Origin: an uncultured Clostridia bacterium
GTDB taxonomy: Bacteria; Bacillota; Clostridia; Lachnospirales; Lachnospiraceae
Direction: 5' to 3'
Assembly (NCBI GenBank): GCA_947178045.1
Contig: CAMWWR010000018.1
Location: 1 to 12,016 of the forward strand
Length of the DNA stretch: 12,016 nucleotides
Numbering within the stretch: the first letter of the stretch is position 1; each line of letters starts with the position of its first letter. Under the pieces are notes generated by a model that saw only the letters and a program-made list of their open reading frames with translations, had not been told where the DNA came from and ran no database searches. Below are positions 1 through 5,850 of the stretch, in pieces. The position numbers and the translations under genes were made by a program.

Positions 1-188
1 CATATATACATCACGATGGAAGAATAATTCATCGGCAGATTGCCGCCGGAAGCTTCCGCGATTGCTTTGTACGCCAGGCACTCCATCAATCCCCAAATAA
101 GCTGTGTCGTCAAAGCCGTGACCGACGCCATACGATACTGAATCCCGGTGGCGAGTCGAAGTTTAAAAAAACAATAATATTTTTTCAT
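1..188 (-). CDS. ABC-2 family transporter permease, N-terminal part (runs off left edge)
   Basis: Only the first 62 codons lie in the window. The predicted start is MKKYYCFFKLRLATGIQYR, followed by an amphipathic or membrane-entering stretch (about residues 20-45, with a TQLIWGLMECL segment) and then PMNYSSIVMYI. This arrangement matches the start of ABC-2-type permeases of the DUF990/PF06182 kind: a short basic N-terminus, 'LR...G.QYR', 'TQ..WG.ME' and 'Y..I..YI'. Such proteins are usually membrane subunits of ABC exporters paired with a separate ATPase, which would lie outside the window. An AAGGAGGGAG sequence lies upstream (about 201-211), but its spacing to the ATG is long (about 12-16 nt). 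No closer in-frame start is visible, so the ATG at 188 is the best choice. A terminator-like hairpin lies between 220 and 249 in its leader. Family assignment is from pattern recognition on a short fragment. Confidence 0.7.
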   Translation of the reverse strand, partial: MKKYYCFFKLRLATGIQYRMASVTALTTQLIWGLMECLAYKAIAEASGGNLPMNYSSIVMYI

Positions 189-219
189 GGATTGTGTTGT
201 ACTCCCTCCTTTCCGGCAG

Positions 220-249
220 AAAAAGCCCGGATCAACCGGTTATCCGGCT
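220..249 (-). terminator. Terminator-like hairpin in the permease leader
   Basis: On the minus strand AGCCGGAT (249-242) pairs with ATCCGGGCT (232-224), with one bulged base and an AACCGGTTG loop region. TTTTT (224-220) follows at once. The hairpin ends about 10 nt before the permease ribosome binding site. It could end a transcript from further right, but no minus-strand gene is evident there. It could also act as a leader attenuator for the permease. Confidence 0.4.
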
Positions 250-328
250 CTCTTTCTACCGGGACATTTGGTTGGCATTGATCAGCTGATAAAAAAAGTT
301 TAGCAGAAAAGCAGAAAAAAGAGTAGAC

Positions 329-357
329 TTGTAATTAATTTTGTGGTAAGCTATACA
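329..357 (+). promoter_or_regulatory. Weak sigma-A promoter-like pair
   Basis: TTGTAA (329-334) and TATACA (352-357) are separated by exactly 17 nt. Each hexamer matches the consensus at 4 of 6 positions. A transcript starting near 364 would meet the terminator-like hairpin at 396-428 after about 60 nt. No reading frame follows, so this may be chance in AT-rich DNA or the promoter of a very short RNA. Confidence 0.25.
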
Positions 358-395
358 CTGGTTACAGCCTAAAAAAATAAATATATATTTGAACT

Positions 396-428
396 GATCG
401 ATTGAACCCAATTCTTCGATCTTTTTTT
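396..428 (+). terminator. Terminator-like hairpin followed by seven T's
   Basis: GATCG (396-400) pairs with CGATC (417-421) and ATTG (401-404) pairs with CAAT (409-412), with a four-base TTCT bulge on the 3' side. TTTTTTT (422-428) follows directly. No plus-strand gene precedes it in the window, so it would end only a short leader or small RNA. Confidence 0.4.
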
Positions 429-610
429 ATTTTCTCTCCGCCAGTCGCCCTCTGACCTCCTGCTGTAATGCCCCAAATCTCCCCTCCGAGAACCTGACCT
501 TTCTCCATACGGCTGCTCCGATTCCCGGTATGCACTTTCTTCTTCCCGCGGCTGCCGGCGAATGCATAAAAACACCTCTCGGAAACGGAAGGCTGAGCGG
601 TTACCCAAAC

Positions 611-639
611 TTTACAACCGCAGGGAAAGATGGTATACT
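611..639 (+). promoter_or_regulatory. Sigma-A promoter of the carbonic anhydrase gene
   Basis: TTTACA (611-616) and TATACT (634-639) are 17 nt apart, each 5 of 6 to consensus. Transcription would start near 646, leaving a leader of about 29 nt that contains the AGGAGG ribosome binding site at 661-666. Confidence 0.75.
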
Positions 640-674
640 TTTTATCAGAAAAAGGAGACAAGGAGGATTCTATT

Positions 675-1241
675 ATGGCGCACGAGAAATTGACAAATAT
701 TTCTGCAGAGGAAGCTTTGCTTAAATTGCAGCAGGGAAATGAAAAGTATCTGAACGCATCGGCTGGTTCCGGGGATATCTCTCCCGAAATCCGCAAAGAT
801 ACATGCGAAAACGGGCAGCATCCCTATGCGATTGTTGTCACCTGTTCGGATTCCCGCGTGATACCGGAGAGCATTTTCTCGGCAGGGATCGGAGAGCTGT
901 TTGTCATCCGCGTTGCCGGAAATGTGATAGGCGACCATCAGCTCGGCAGTGTCGAGTATGCGGCAGAGCATCTCGGATGCCGGCTGGCGGTCATTCTTGG
1001 ACATACCCATTGCGGCGCAGTAGGCGCAGCAATCGGCGGCGGTGCCGAGGGCTTCATCAAGTCCATTACGGATGATATCAAATCGGCGATCGGAGAGGAA
1101 AAGGATGACTACAGGGCCTGCTGCCTGAACCTGGAAAACAGCGTAAAAAAGATTGAGAGCAGCCTGAATATTCCGGGTGGTTTAAAGACGGTCGGCGCAG
1201 TTTACCACATCGAAGACGGCCATGTGGAGTTTTTAAAATAG
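675..1241 (+). CDS. Beta-class carbonic anhydrase
   Basis: This 188-residue protein interconverts CO2 and bicarbonate in the cytoplasm, supplying bicarbonate to carboxylases and helping pH balance. It shows the beta-class signature: CSDSR at residues 57-61 (zinc ligand Cys57 and the Asp59-Arg61 dyad) and GHTHCGAV at 109-116 (zinc ligands His110 and Cys113). RVAGNV (79-84) and SVEYAAEHLG (92-101) are also typical. No signal peptide or membrane segment is present, and the length suits small prokaryotic beta enzymes. The ATG at 675 is chosen because AGGAGG (661-666) lies 8 nt upstream. An in-frame ATG at 630 falls inside the promoter -10 region and gives an atypical N-terminus. The gene has its own promoter and terminator, so it is probably monocistronic. 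Family assignment is firm; the physiological role is inferred. Confidence 0.95.
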   Translation: MAHEKLTNISAEEALLKLQQGNEKYLNASAGSGDISPEIRKDTCENGQHPYAIVVTCSDSRVIPESIFSAGIGELFVIRVAGNVIGDHQLGSVEYAAEHLGCRLAVILGHTHCGAVGAAIGGGAEGFIKSITDDIKSAIGEEKDDYRACCLNLENSVKKIESSLNIPGGLKTVGAVYHIEDGHVEFLK

Positions 1242-1254
1242 TCGGATTGCGGAG

Positions 1255-1286
1255 GGGATGCCTGGGTACGCCGGGCATCCCTTTTT
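1255..1286 (+). terminator. Intrinsic terminator of the carbonic anhydrase gene
   Basis: GGGATGCC (1255-1262) pairs perfectly with GGCATCCC (1274-1281), loop 11 nt, followed by TTTTT (1282-1286). It starts 14 nt after the stop codon. Confidence 0.85.
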
Positions 1287-1323
1287 ATGCGCACGCCGAT
1301 GCAAGCGTCCGGCGATCGGCATC

Positions 1324-1352
1324 TTTACAAGACCACCGGAACAGGCTATAAT
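1324..1352 (+). promoter_or_regulatory. Sigma-A promoter of the cysteine desulfidase gene
   Basis: TTTACA (1324-1329) and a perfect TATAAT (1347-1352) are 17 nt apart. Transcription would begin about 1359-1360, at the left end of the palindromic element. This leaves a structured leader of about 70 nt before the ribosome binding site GGAGGG (1418-1423). Confidence 0.8.
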
Positions 1353-1358
1353 TACTGA

Positions 1359-1383
1359 GGAAGCGCTTTCATCAGCGTTTCTC
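1359..1383 (+). repeat. Short palindromic element, copy 1
   Basis: GGAAGCGCT, then TTCATCAGC, then GTTTCTC. The first two blocks occur again at 5200-5228, where a GAT triplet lies between them. The arms can fold into an imperfect hairpin (GAGGAAGCGCT with AGCGTTTCTC). In this copy the hairpin would sit at the very 5' end of the downstream mRNA. Confidence 0.5.
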
Positions 1384-1392
1384 TGACAGAAA

Positions 1393-1404
1393 CCGCCGCG
1401 GCGG
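1393..1404. promoter_or_regulatory. Perfect 12-bp GC palindrome in the leader
   Basis: CCGCCGCGGCGG is its own reverse complement. It lies 14 nt before the ribosome binding site of the cysteine desulfidase gene. It could be a regulator site or form a small leader stem, or be chance in GC-rich DNA. Confidence 0.25.
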
Positions 1405-1430
1405 ATTTATTTCTTACGGAGGGATAAAGT

Positions 1431-2816
1431 ATGGATCAGTGTCTGTATGAGGCGTACATCGACATATTGAAGGAAGAATTACTGCCGGCGATGGGCTGCA
1501 CGGAGCCGATCGCCGTCGCTTATGCCGCGGCGTCCGCGCGCGATGCGCTCGGCCGGATGCCAGACAGGGTCGCGCTCGCCGTCAGCGGAAATATTGTTAA
1601 AAACGTAAAGAGCGTTGTGGTGCCGCACACCGGAGGACTGAGGGGACTTGCCGCCTCCGTGGCGGCGGGAATTGTCGCCGGAAATGCCGAAAAAAAGCTG
1701 GAGGTGATCGCGGAGGTATCGCCGGAGCAGATCGCGGATATTGCGCAGTTTTTGGAAAAAGTGCCGTGTACCGTGACCGAGTCCAATTCGAACTGCGTAT
1801 TTGATATCGAGGTGCGCGTCCGCGCGGGAGAGCATTCCGCCGCCTGCCGAATCGCAGGACACCACACGAACATTGTGCGCATCGAGAGGGACGGAGAAGC
1901 TCTGCTCGATACCGGCTACAACGATTCCACGGACGATCCGCACATGGTCTCCGGTTCTTCGGCAGATGCCGCGCATTCCGGCTCCGGTTCTTCTTCGGAA
2001 GATGCTCATCCCGATTCCGCCTCTGTCTCAGACAGTGCGCGCACCTGCGCCGGAGCTGACCGCAGCCTGCTCTCGGTCGAGCAGATCGTCAATTTCGCGG
2101 ACGAGGTGGAGCTGTCCCGCGTGCGCGATATCATCACGCGCCAGATCGAATACAATACCGCCATCGCCGAGGAAGGGCTGCGGAACAGTTACGGGGCCGA
2201 GATCGGCCGTATTCTGCTCCGCTCCTACGGAGACAGCGTGCAGAACCGCGCCAAGGCGATGGCGGCGGCCGGCTCCGACGCGCGCATGAACGGCTGCGAG
2301 CTTCCGGTTGTCATCAATTCCGGCAGCGGCAATCAGGGCATGACCGCCTCCCTGCCGGTCATCGTTTATGCAAAGGAGCTTGGCGTTTCAGAGGAAACAC
2401 TCTACCGCGCCCTGATCGTCTCAAACCTCGTCACCATCCATCTGAAAACAGGGATCGGCCGGCTGTCCGCCTACTGCGGCGCAACAAGCGCAGGCTGCGG
2501 CGCGGGGGCCGGTATCACCTACCTGTATGGCGGGCGCTGCCGCGAAATTTCTCACACCATTGTGAACGCCGTGGCCATCAATTCCGGCGTGATCTGCGAC
2601 GGGGCGAAAGCAAGCTGCGCGGCCAAGATTGCCTCCGCCGTGGAGGCCGGACTGCTCGGGATGCAGATGTATCTGCACGGCAGCCAGTTCCGCGACGGTG
2701 ACGGCATCGTCACCAAGGGGGTGGAGAACACGATCCGCAATGTCGGCGAGCTCGCACGCGAGGGAATGAAGGAAACCGACCGGGAGATCATTCATCTGAT
2801 GATTCAGAAGCTTTAA
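1431..2816 (+). CDS. cyuA: L-cysteine desulfidase / UPF0597 family (CyuA/CdsB type)
   Basis: This 461-residue protein belongs to the serine-dehydratase-alpha-like UPF0597 family. Members degrade L-cysteine to pyruvate, sulfide and ammonia using an oxygen-sensitive [4Fe-4S] cluster in the cytoplasm. Visible family marks are LPAMGCTEP (18-26), NIVKNVKSVVVPHTGG (54-69), SGSGNQG (297-303), AYCGATSAGCGAGAG (347-361) and GVICDGAKASC (386-396). Cys23, Cys349 and Cys389 are the best cluster-ligand candidates: the 40-residue gap between the last two matches the three conserved cysteines I recall from the Methanocaldococcus enzyme. GGAGGG (1418-1423) is 7 nt before the ATG. The protein is about 30 residues longer than usual because of a Ser/Asp/Ala/His-rich loop at about 164-212, partly tandemly duplicated at DNA level. 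It has its own promoter and probably stands alone. Family assignment is strong; the substrate (cysteine rather than serine) is inferred. Confidence 0.9.
   Translation: MDQCLYEAYIDILKEELLPAMGCTEPIAVAYAAASARDALGRMPDRVALAVSGNIVKNVKSVVVPHTGGLRGLAASVAAGIVAGNAEKKLEVIAEVSPEQIADIAQFLEKVPCTVTESNSNCVFDIEVRVRAGEHSAACRIAGHHTNIVRIERDGEALLDTGYNDSTDDPHMVSGSSADAAHSGSGSSSEDAHPDSASVSDSARTCAGADRSLLSVEQIVNFADEVELSRVRDIITRQIEYNTAIAEEGLRNSYGAEIGRILLRSYGDSVQNRAKAMAAAGSDARMNGCELPVVINSGSGNQGMTASLPVIVYAKELGVSEETLYRALIVSNLVTIHLKTGIGRLSAYCGATSAGCGAGAGITYLYGGRCREISHTIVNAVAINSGVICDGAKASCAAKIASAVEAGLLGMQMYLHGSQFRDGDGIVTKGVENTIRNVGELAREGMKETDREIIHLMIQKL
1950..2018 (+). repeat. Imperfect in-frame tandem duplication inside the desulfidase gene
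   Basis: TCCGGTTCTTC occurs at 1950-1960 and 1983-1993, and each copy is followed by a related Asp-Ala-Ala/Glu-Asp-Ala-His coding stretch. The period is 33 nt (11 codons), and the second copy has an extra TTC. It encodes the S-G-S-S-A-D-A-A-H / S-G-S-S-S-E-D-A-H part of the low-complexity loop. Confidence 0.6.
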
Positions 2817-2839
2817 GAAAATGCAAATTCCTGCGCATC

Positions 2840-2885
2840 AAAAAGCACCCTGCAAGCCATTCAAACAACAGTCCGCAGGGTGCTT
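2840..2885. terminator. Bidirectional intrinsic terminator between convergent genes
   Basis: AAGCACCCTGC (2843-2853) pairs perfectly over 11 bp with GCAGGGTGCTT (2875-2885) around a 21-nt loop. On the minus strand the stem is followed by TTTTT (2844-2840), which suits the LamG gene ending at 3000. On the plus strand it is followed by CTTCATTTTCTT, a weaker T-rich tail serving the desulfidase gene, whose stop is 26 nt upstream. The rest of the gap up to 3000 holds only weak hairpins and a repeated CTTCGCTGAT (2925-2934 and 2991-3000). Confidence 0.75.
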
Positions 2886-2999
2886 CTTCATTTTCTTATT
2901 CTCTCAGCTTTCCCGTTTTTTCGGCTTCGCTGATTTCTCGGCTTTTTCGCCTTTTATTTCTTATTTCCGGAGGCTATTTGCTCCGCAGTACTTCGCTGA

Positions 3000-4817
3000 T
3001 TATTTCTTTTTCTTGCTCATTACGAAGGCTACCGCTCCGCCTGCCACAACGACAACCGCGATCACGATGCCGACAATGAGGCCGGTGTTGCTGCTCTCGT
3101 TCGCCTTATCCGTAGATGCCGGAGCAGTGGTCGGTTCCGGTGCTTTGGTCACTTCCGGAGCAGTCGTCGGATCCGGTGCTTTGGTCGGTTCCGGTGCGGT
3201 TGTCGGCTCTGCCGGAGGCTCAGTCGGATCCGGCTCAACTACCGGCGCTTCTACCGTCAGGGACTCCTTCGCAAGGCTTGCCACCTCGTCAGCCGACAGG
3301 CAGCGATCATAAACGTACAGATTGTCAACCAGGCCGTTGAACGGTGTATCCCAGTTGTTTACGCCGAGATACAACGCCGTCGTATTGTCGATGATATCAG
3401 CAATCGGTCCGGTCGTAACCAGCGTACCGTCAACATAAATCGTCGCGGAATCCGCATCAGCAACAACCGTAATATTGTACCACTGTCCTGTTGTAATGCT
3501 TTCGTTTCCGTCACGCGTACAGTCGTTCCATGCCTTGTCACCCGGAACATTTCTCGACCATATCATCGGACCGTCCGCAATGTTCTCTCTCCAGCCGAGC
3601 GGCGAAATGCTGATCCACTGTGCGTCCGTATCCTCTCCGCGGAGAATGCCGTTGTCGTACAGATTGGTGAGGAAGATCGTCGGCGAATACCTAACCGCCT
3701 TTGCAATATACCAGTTGGAAGAGATGGTGTACTGCTTGCTTGTCGGGCCGACCGGCAGCTTCGCTCCGCCGAGGCCGTCAAATACCAGGGCCTGGCCCTT
3801 TACGCCCGTATCATAGGAGGTAGGAACAAACTCAGGATCGCAGTACTTCAGGCCGACCGTGACACCTTCCTGGCCGGTAACCTCATCCTTCATATTGCCG
3901 TCAAACTTGTAGTACGCGGTATAGCCCGCTGGTACGGCTGCGGTAATTGTGGACAGATCAATCTTCACAACCGGCTCCACCACTACTACAGGCGGCAGCT
4001 CAATCGCCGGCTGTGCCGCAAGAACATCCGCGATACCCGCCGCTTCCTTGATCTCGTCTGCGGTCAGGGCTGCATCGTAAAATGCAATATCGTCAAGCAG
4101 CGCGCCCTGACTGCCCCAGAAGGAGCCGAGTCCGAGATACGCGTTGGTGTTCTCCGAGGAGAGGAAGGTCAGAAGCGACGCATTGTCGAGACCTTCTCCG
4201 TTGTTCACCTCGGTCTCCGTAACCGCCTCGCCGTTGACATACAGGGTCTGTCCCTCCGGTGTGATAACAACGGCATAGTGCTGCCACTTTCCAAGATTAT
4301 TATAAACAGCCTTATCACCGTCGGCAAAAGCCAGGTTCTTGGTTTTCAGGTCAATCCAGTTGTCCGCCCCGCCTGCATTCCAGCAAAGATACGGCCTTGC
4401 CTCAAGCGTCAGCCGCGCTCCAGGTCCGTCCGGGTCATTGACAGCGTCAAAATCGGAAAAACCGATCAGAGAATCCCACTCCCAAAACGGAGCCGTCTCC
4501 GGAATATTTACCCACAGAGAAATTGTAGCTGCGGAAAGCTCTTTTCCCGCAAACGGGTTTGCAAAGGTGGTGTAGCTCTCTGCAGCGGCATGACCGCCGA
4601 ACTCAAGCTGTACCGCATTGCCCTTCACATCATTTGCCACGATCACCGGCGCAGCCGTCTCTCCCTTTGCGGCCGGCGTCATGTCGCCGAATCCGTCCTC
4701 AAAATCAAAGGACACAAGCGGCGCAGGTGCAGCCTTTACCGGTTCCGGAGCCGCTACGGAAACAGCGCTCACCGTCATGACTGCCGCACATAACGTTGCT
4801 AATACCTTTCTTTTCAT
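3000..4817 (-). CDS. Surface-anchored protein with two LamG/concanavalin-like domains
   Basis: This 605-residue exported protein was not matched to a named homologue. Residues 1-30 form a signal peptide (MKRK, then a hydrophobic core, then an Ala/Pro-rich cleavage region near VKAAPA). Two LamG-like jelly-roll domains follow, about 35-258 and 297-517. Each ends with the diagnostic pattern D-x-(I/L)-x-x-(Y/F)-D-x-x-L-(T/S)-A-D-E-(I/V) (DDIAFYDAALTADEI; DNLYVYDRCLSADEV). A Pro/Thr/Glu-rich stalk (about 523-572) leads to one transmembrane helix (580-599) and a SKKKK tail. Such domains usually bind glycans or act as accessory modules on the cell surface; no catalytic domain is seen. There is no LPXTG; SSNTG just before the helix sits where a sortase motif would, so membrane or non-canonical wall anchoring are both possible. 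The ATG at 4817 is chosen over one at 4832 because GGAGG (4830-4826) lies 8 nt upstream and the signal peptide then begins normally. Confidence 0.85.
   Translation of the reverse strand: MKRKVLATLCAAVMTVSAVSVAAPEPVKAAPAPLVSFDFEDGFGDMTPAAKGETAAPVIVANDVKGNAVQLEFGGHAAAESYTTFANPFAGKELSAATISLWVNIPETAPFWEWDSLIGFSDFDAVNDPDGPGARLTLEARPYLCWNAGGADNWIDLKTKNLAFADGDKAVYNNLGKWQHYAVVITPEGQTLYVNGEAVTETEVNNGEGLDNASLLTFLSSENTNAYLGLGSFWGSQGALLDDIAFYDAALTADEIKEAAGIADVLAAQPAIELPPVVVVEPVVKIDLSTITAAVPAGYTAYYKFDGNMKDEVTGQEGVTVGLKYCDPEFVPTSYDTGVKGQALVFDGLGGAKLPVGPTSKQYTISSNWYIAKAVRYSPTIFLTNLYDNGILRGEDTDAQWISISPLGWRENIADGPMIWSRNVPGDKAWNDCTRDGNESITTGQWYNITVVADADSATIYVDGTLVTTGPIADIIDNTTALYLGVNNWDTPFNGLVDNLYVYDRCLSADEVASLAKESLTVEAPVVEPDPTEPPAEPTTAPEPTKAPDPTTAPEVTKAPEPTTAPASTDKANESSNTGLIVGIVIAVVVVAGGAVAFVMSKKKK
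3117..3206 (-). repeat. Hexapeptide-coding repeats (five 18-bp units)
   Basis: Residues 538-567 of the LamG protein consist of five P/V-T-[TK]-A-P-[EDA] units alternating TT and TK. This gives an 18-bp period with a 36-bp super-period. It forms the extended stalk between the lectin-like domains and the membrane anchor and may vary in copy number between strains. Confidence 0.8.
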
Positions 4818-4849
4818 ATACACATCCTCCATCCTGAAATATACGAATT

Positions 4850-4865
4850 TCTAAAATGTTTTAGA
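4850..4865 (-). promoter_or_regulatory. 16-bp palindrome in the LamG leader, possible operator or hairpin
   Basis: TCTAAAA (4850-4856) and TTTTAGA (4859-4865) are perfect inverted repeats around TG. The site lies downstream of the -10 box and about 20 nt before the ribosome binding site. A dimeric repressor would block transcription from here. The AT-rich arms make a stable RNA stem less likely. Confidence 0.4.
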
Positions 4866-4886
4866 TTTTCGTCGATTCATGCCTTT

Positions 4887-4915
4887 ATCATATACGATAC
4901 CTTGTGCAATGTCAA
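4887..4915 (-). promoter_or_regulatory. Strong sigma-A promoter of the LamG gene
   Basis: On the minus strand a perfect TTGACA (4915-4910) and TATGAT (4892-4887, 5 of 6) are 17 nt apart. Transcription would start near 4880. A second TTGACA at 4959-4954 has no good -10 partner. The upstream DNA is A/T-rich. Confidence 0.8.
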
Positions 4916-5093
4916 CAACTTTTTTCAATGCGGAAATAAAAAAATCGTAAAATTGTCAACCAAATTTTGCTTATTTAAAAAAATATAAAATATTCCATAG
5001 GAAGCCAATCAGGCTCCGTACAATCGAGCAGGGAGGGCTCTTTTTTCCTGCCCGCTGCGCCGCTGCTGCTCCGCTTTAGCGGCATAAATCAAA

Positions 5094-5121
5094 GAAGGGA
5101 ACGGCTTTCTCCGTTCCCTTC
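5094..5121 (-). terminator. Hairpin likely ending the zinc-ribbon transcript
   Basis: GAAGGGAACGG and CCGTTCCCTTC form a perfect 11-bp stem with a 6-nt loop. On the minus strand it is followed by TTTGATTTAT, a short interrupted T tract, about 95 nt after the zinc-ribbon stop codon. The stem is strong but the tail weak. Confidence 0.5.
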
Positions 5122-5199
5122 CAAAATCTCCCGCCTTCGGTGATCCGGACTTTCTCTTTTCGTTCTTTTACCGGCTTCGCCCGCTGTTGCATTTTTTAA

Positions 5200-5228
5200 G
5201 GAAGCGCTGATTTCATCAGCATTCCCTT
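5200..5228. repeat. Short palindromic element, copy 2
   Basis: GGAAGCGCTGAT, TTC, ATCAGCATTCCCTT form an imperfect inverted repeat. With flanking TTAA at both ends the arms are 16 nt and match at 13 positions plus one wobble. It shares GGAAGCGCT and TTCATCAGC with 1359-1383. The minus-strand stop codon (TGA, 5218-5216) of the zinc-ribbon gene lies inside it, so the element supplies that protein's last residues. Confidence 0.55.
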
Positions 5229-5824
5229 AACTTCACGCCGCACTCTCCGCAGAATACCGCGTCCGCCGGGAGCTGCGTCCCGCACTGCGGGCAGCTCACC
5301 GTTGCAGGCCGGGGTTCTGCAGAAGCCTCTGCCGGCTCCGGCTCCCCTTCCGGATTCTGTGCCGTATCCGGAAGCTGTTCTGCCTGCGCCGACTCCTCCC
5401 GGGAAACCGCAGAAGCCTCTTCCTCAAGCTTCTGCCCGCAGATTCCGCAGAATTTCCTGTCTCTTTTATTTTTTGCGCCGCAGCGTTCGCAAATCACATT
5501 GTCCTCGTCCGCCTCCGGCACCGCCACCGCACGCGTGCCGCACTGACCGCAGAACACCGCGTCCTCCTCCACGATGCACTCACAGTTCGGACACAGCCGA
5601 AAGCCCTTCAGACGCAGAATATTTTTCTCGTTGACGTGGATTTGCTGGCGCAGCGCGTCCAGCTTGGCCGCCGCCTCCTGCATTCCGGCCTCGTAGTCCG
5701 CCGTCTTCTCGTAATAGTGCCTGCCAATCTCCATATAAAGGGGCTCAAGACATGCCTCCAGCTTTCGATTGTCCGTTTCCAGCTCCCTGATCTTTTTTCT
5801 CGCCTCTTCGCTGATTTCCGTCAT
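5216..5824 (-). CDS. Coiled-coil protein with three zinc ribbons
   Basis: This 202-residue cytoplasmic protein has no membrane segment or signal peptide. Residues 1-75 are charged and helical, probably a coiled coil. Three zinc-ribbon modules follow, each CxxC-x10-CxxC: Cys78/81 with 92/95, Cys112/115 with 126/129, and Cys178/181 with 192/195. A Glu/Ala/Pro-rich linker (about 132-175) separates the second and third. Such zinc-ribbon domains are common in Firmicutes proteins that mediate protein or nucleic-acid contacts, and no function can be named. The ATG at 5824 has GGAGG (5835-5831) 6 nt upstream; extending to 5902 would add a basic tail without a ribosome binding site. The C-terminal LREC and stop codon lie within a palindromic repeat. 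It follows the PocR-MCP gene after 195 nt in the same direction, and no terminator was seen between them. Confidence 0.8.
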   Translation of the reverse strand: MTEISEEARKKIRELETDNRKLEACLEPLYMEIGRHYYEKTADYEAGMQEAAAKLDALRQQIHVNEKNILRLKGFRLCPNCECIVEEDAVFCGQCGTRAVAVPEADEDNVICERCGAKNKRDRKFCGICGQKLEEEASAVSREESAQAEQLPDTAQNPEGEPEPAEASAEPRPATVSCPQCGTQLPADAVFCGECGVKLREC

Positions 5825-5850
5825 GCTCCGCCTCCTTTTCCCTGTGCGCG

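Larger units (their letters stand above)
189..674. other. Intergenic gap between divergent genes
   Basis: No convincing protein gene lies here. The gap separates the minus-strand permease from the plus-strand carbonic anhydrase. It contains, left to right: the permease ribosome binding site (about 201-211); a minus-strand terminator-like hairpin (220-249); a GATCAGCTGATC-type palindrome near 280-290 followed by seven A's; a weak plus-strand promoter-like pair (329-357); a plus-strand terminator-like hairpin (396-428); an undistinguished stretch of about 180 nt; and the carbonic anhydrase promoter (611-639). A 46-codon minus-strand reading frame at 427-567 is discussed under rejected items. 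Confidence 0.7.
4818..5215. other. Intergenic gap upstream of the LamG gene
   Basis: From right to left along the minus strand this gap holds: most of palindromic element copy 2 (5200-5228); a perfect 11-bp hairpin (5094-5121) probably ending the zinc-ribbon transcript; small GC hairpins (for example CCGC/GCGG near 5070-5085 and GAGC/GCTC near 5026-5040); an AT-rich tract (about 4940-5000) that could act as an UP element; the LamG promoter (4887-4915); and a leader palindrome (4850-4865). No reading frame worth calling was found. Confidence 0.7.

Noticed and set aside
427..567. 46-codon minus-strand reading frame beginning MHSPAAAGRRK with AGAGGTG 5 nt upstream
   Set aside because: The ribosome binding site is plausible, but the peptide is short, basic and unlike anything I recognise. 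It lacks a visible promoter and lies in the leader region of the carbonic anhydrase gene. Support is too weak for a feature.
630..674. Upstream in-frame ATG for carbonic anhydrase at 630
   Set aside because: It lies in the promoter region, before the predicted transcription start, and adds an atypical N-terminus. The ATG at 675 has AGGAGG 8 nt upstream.
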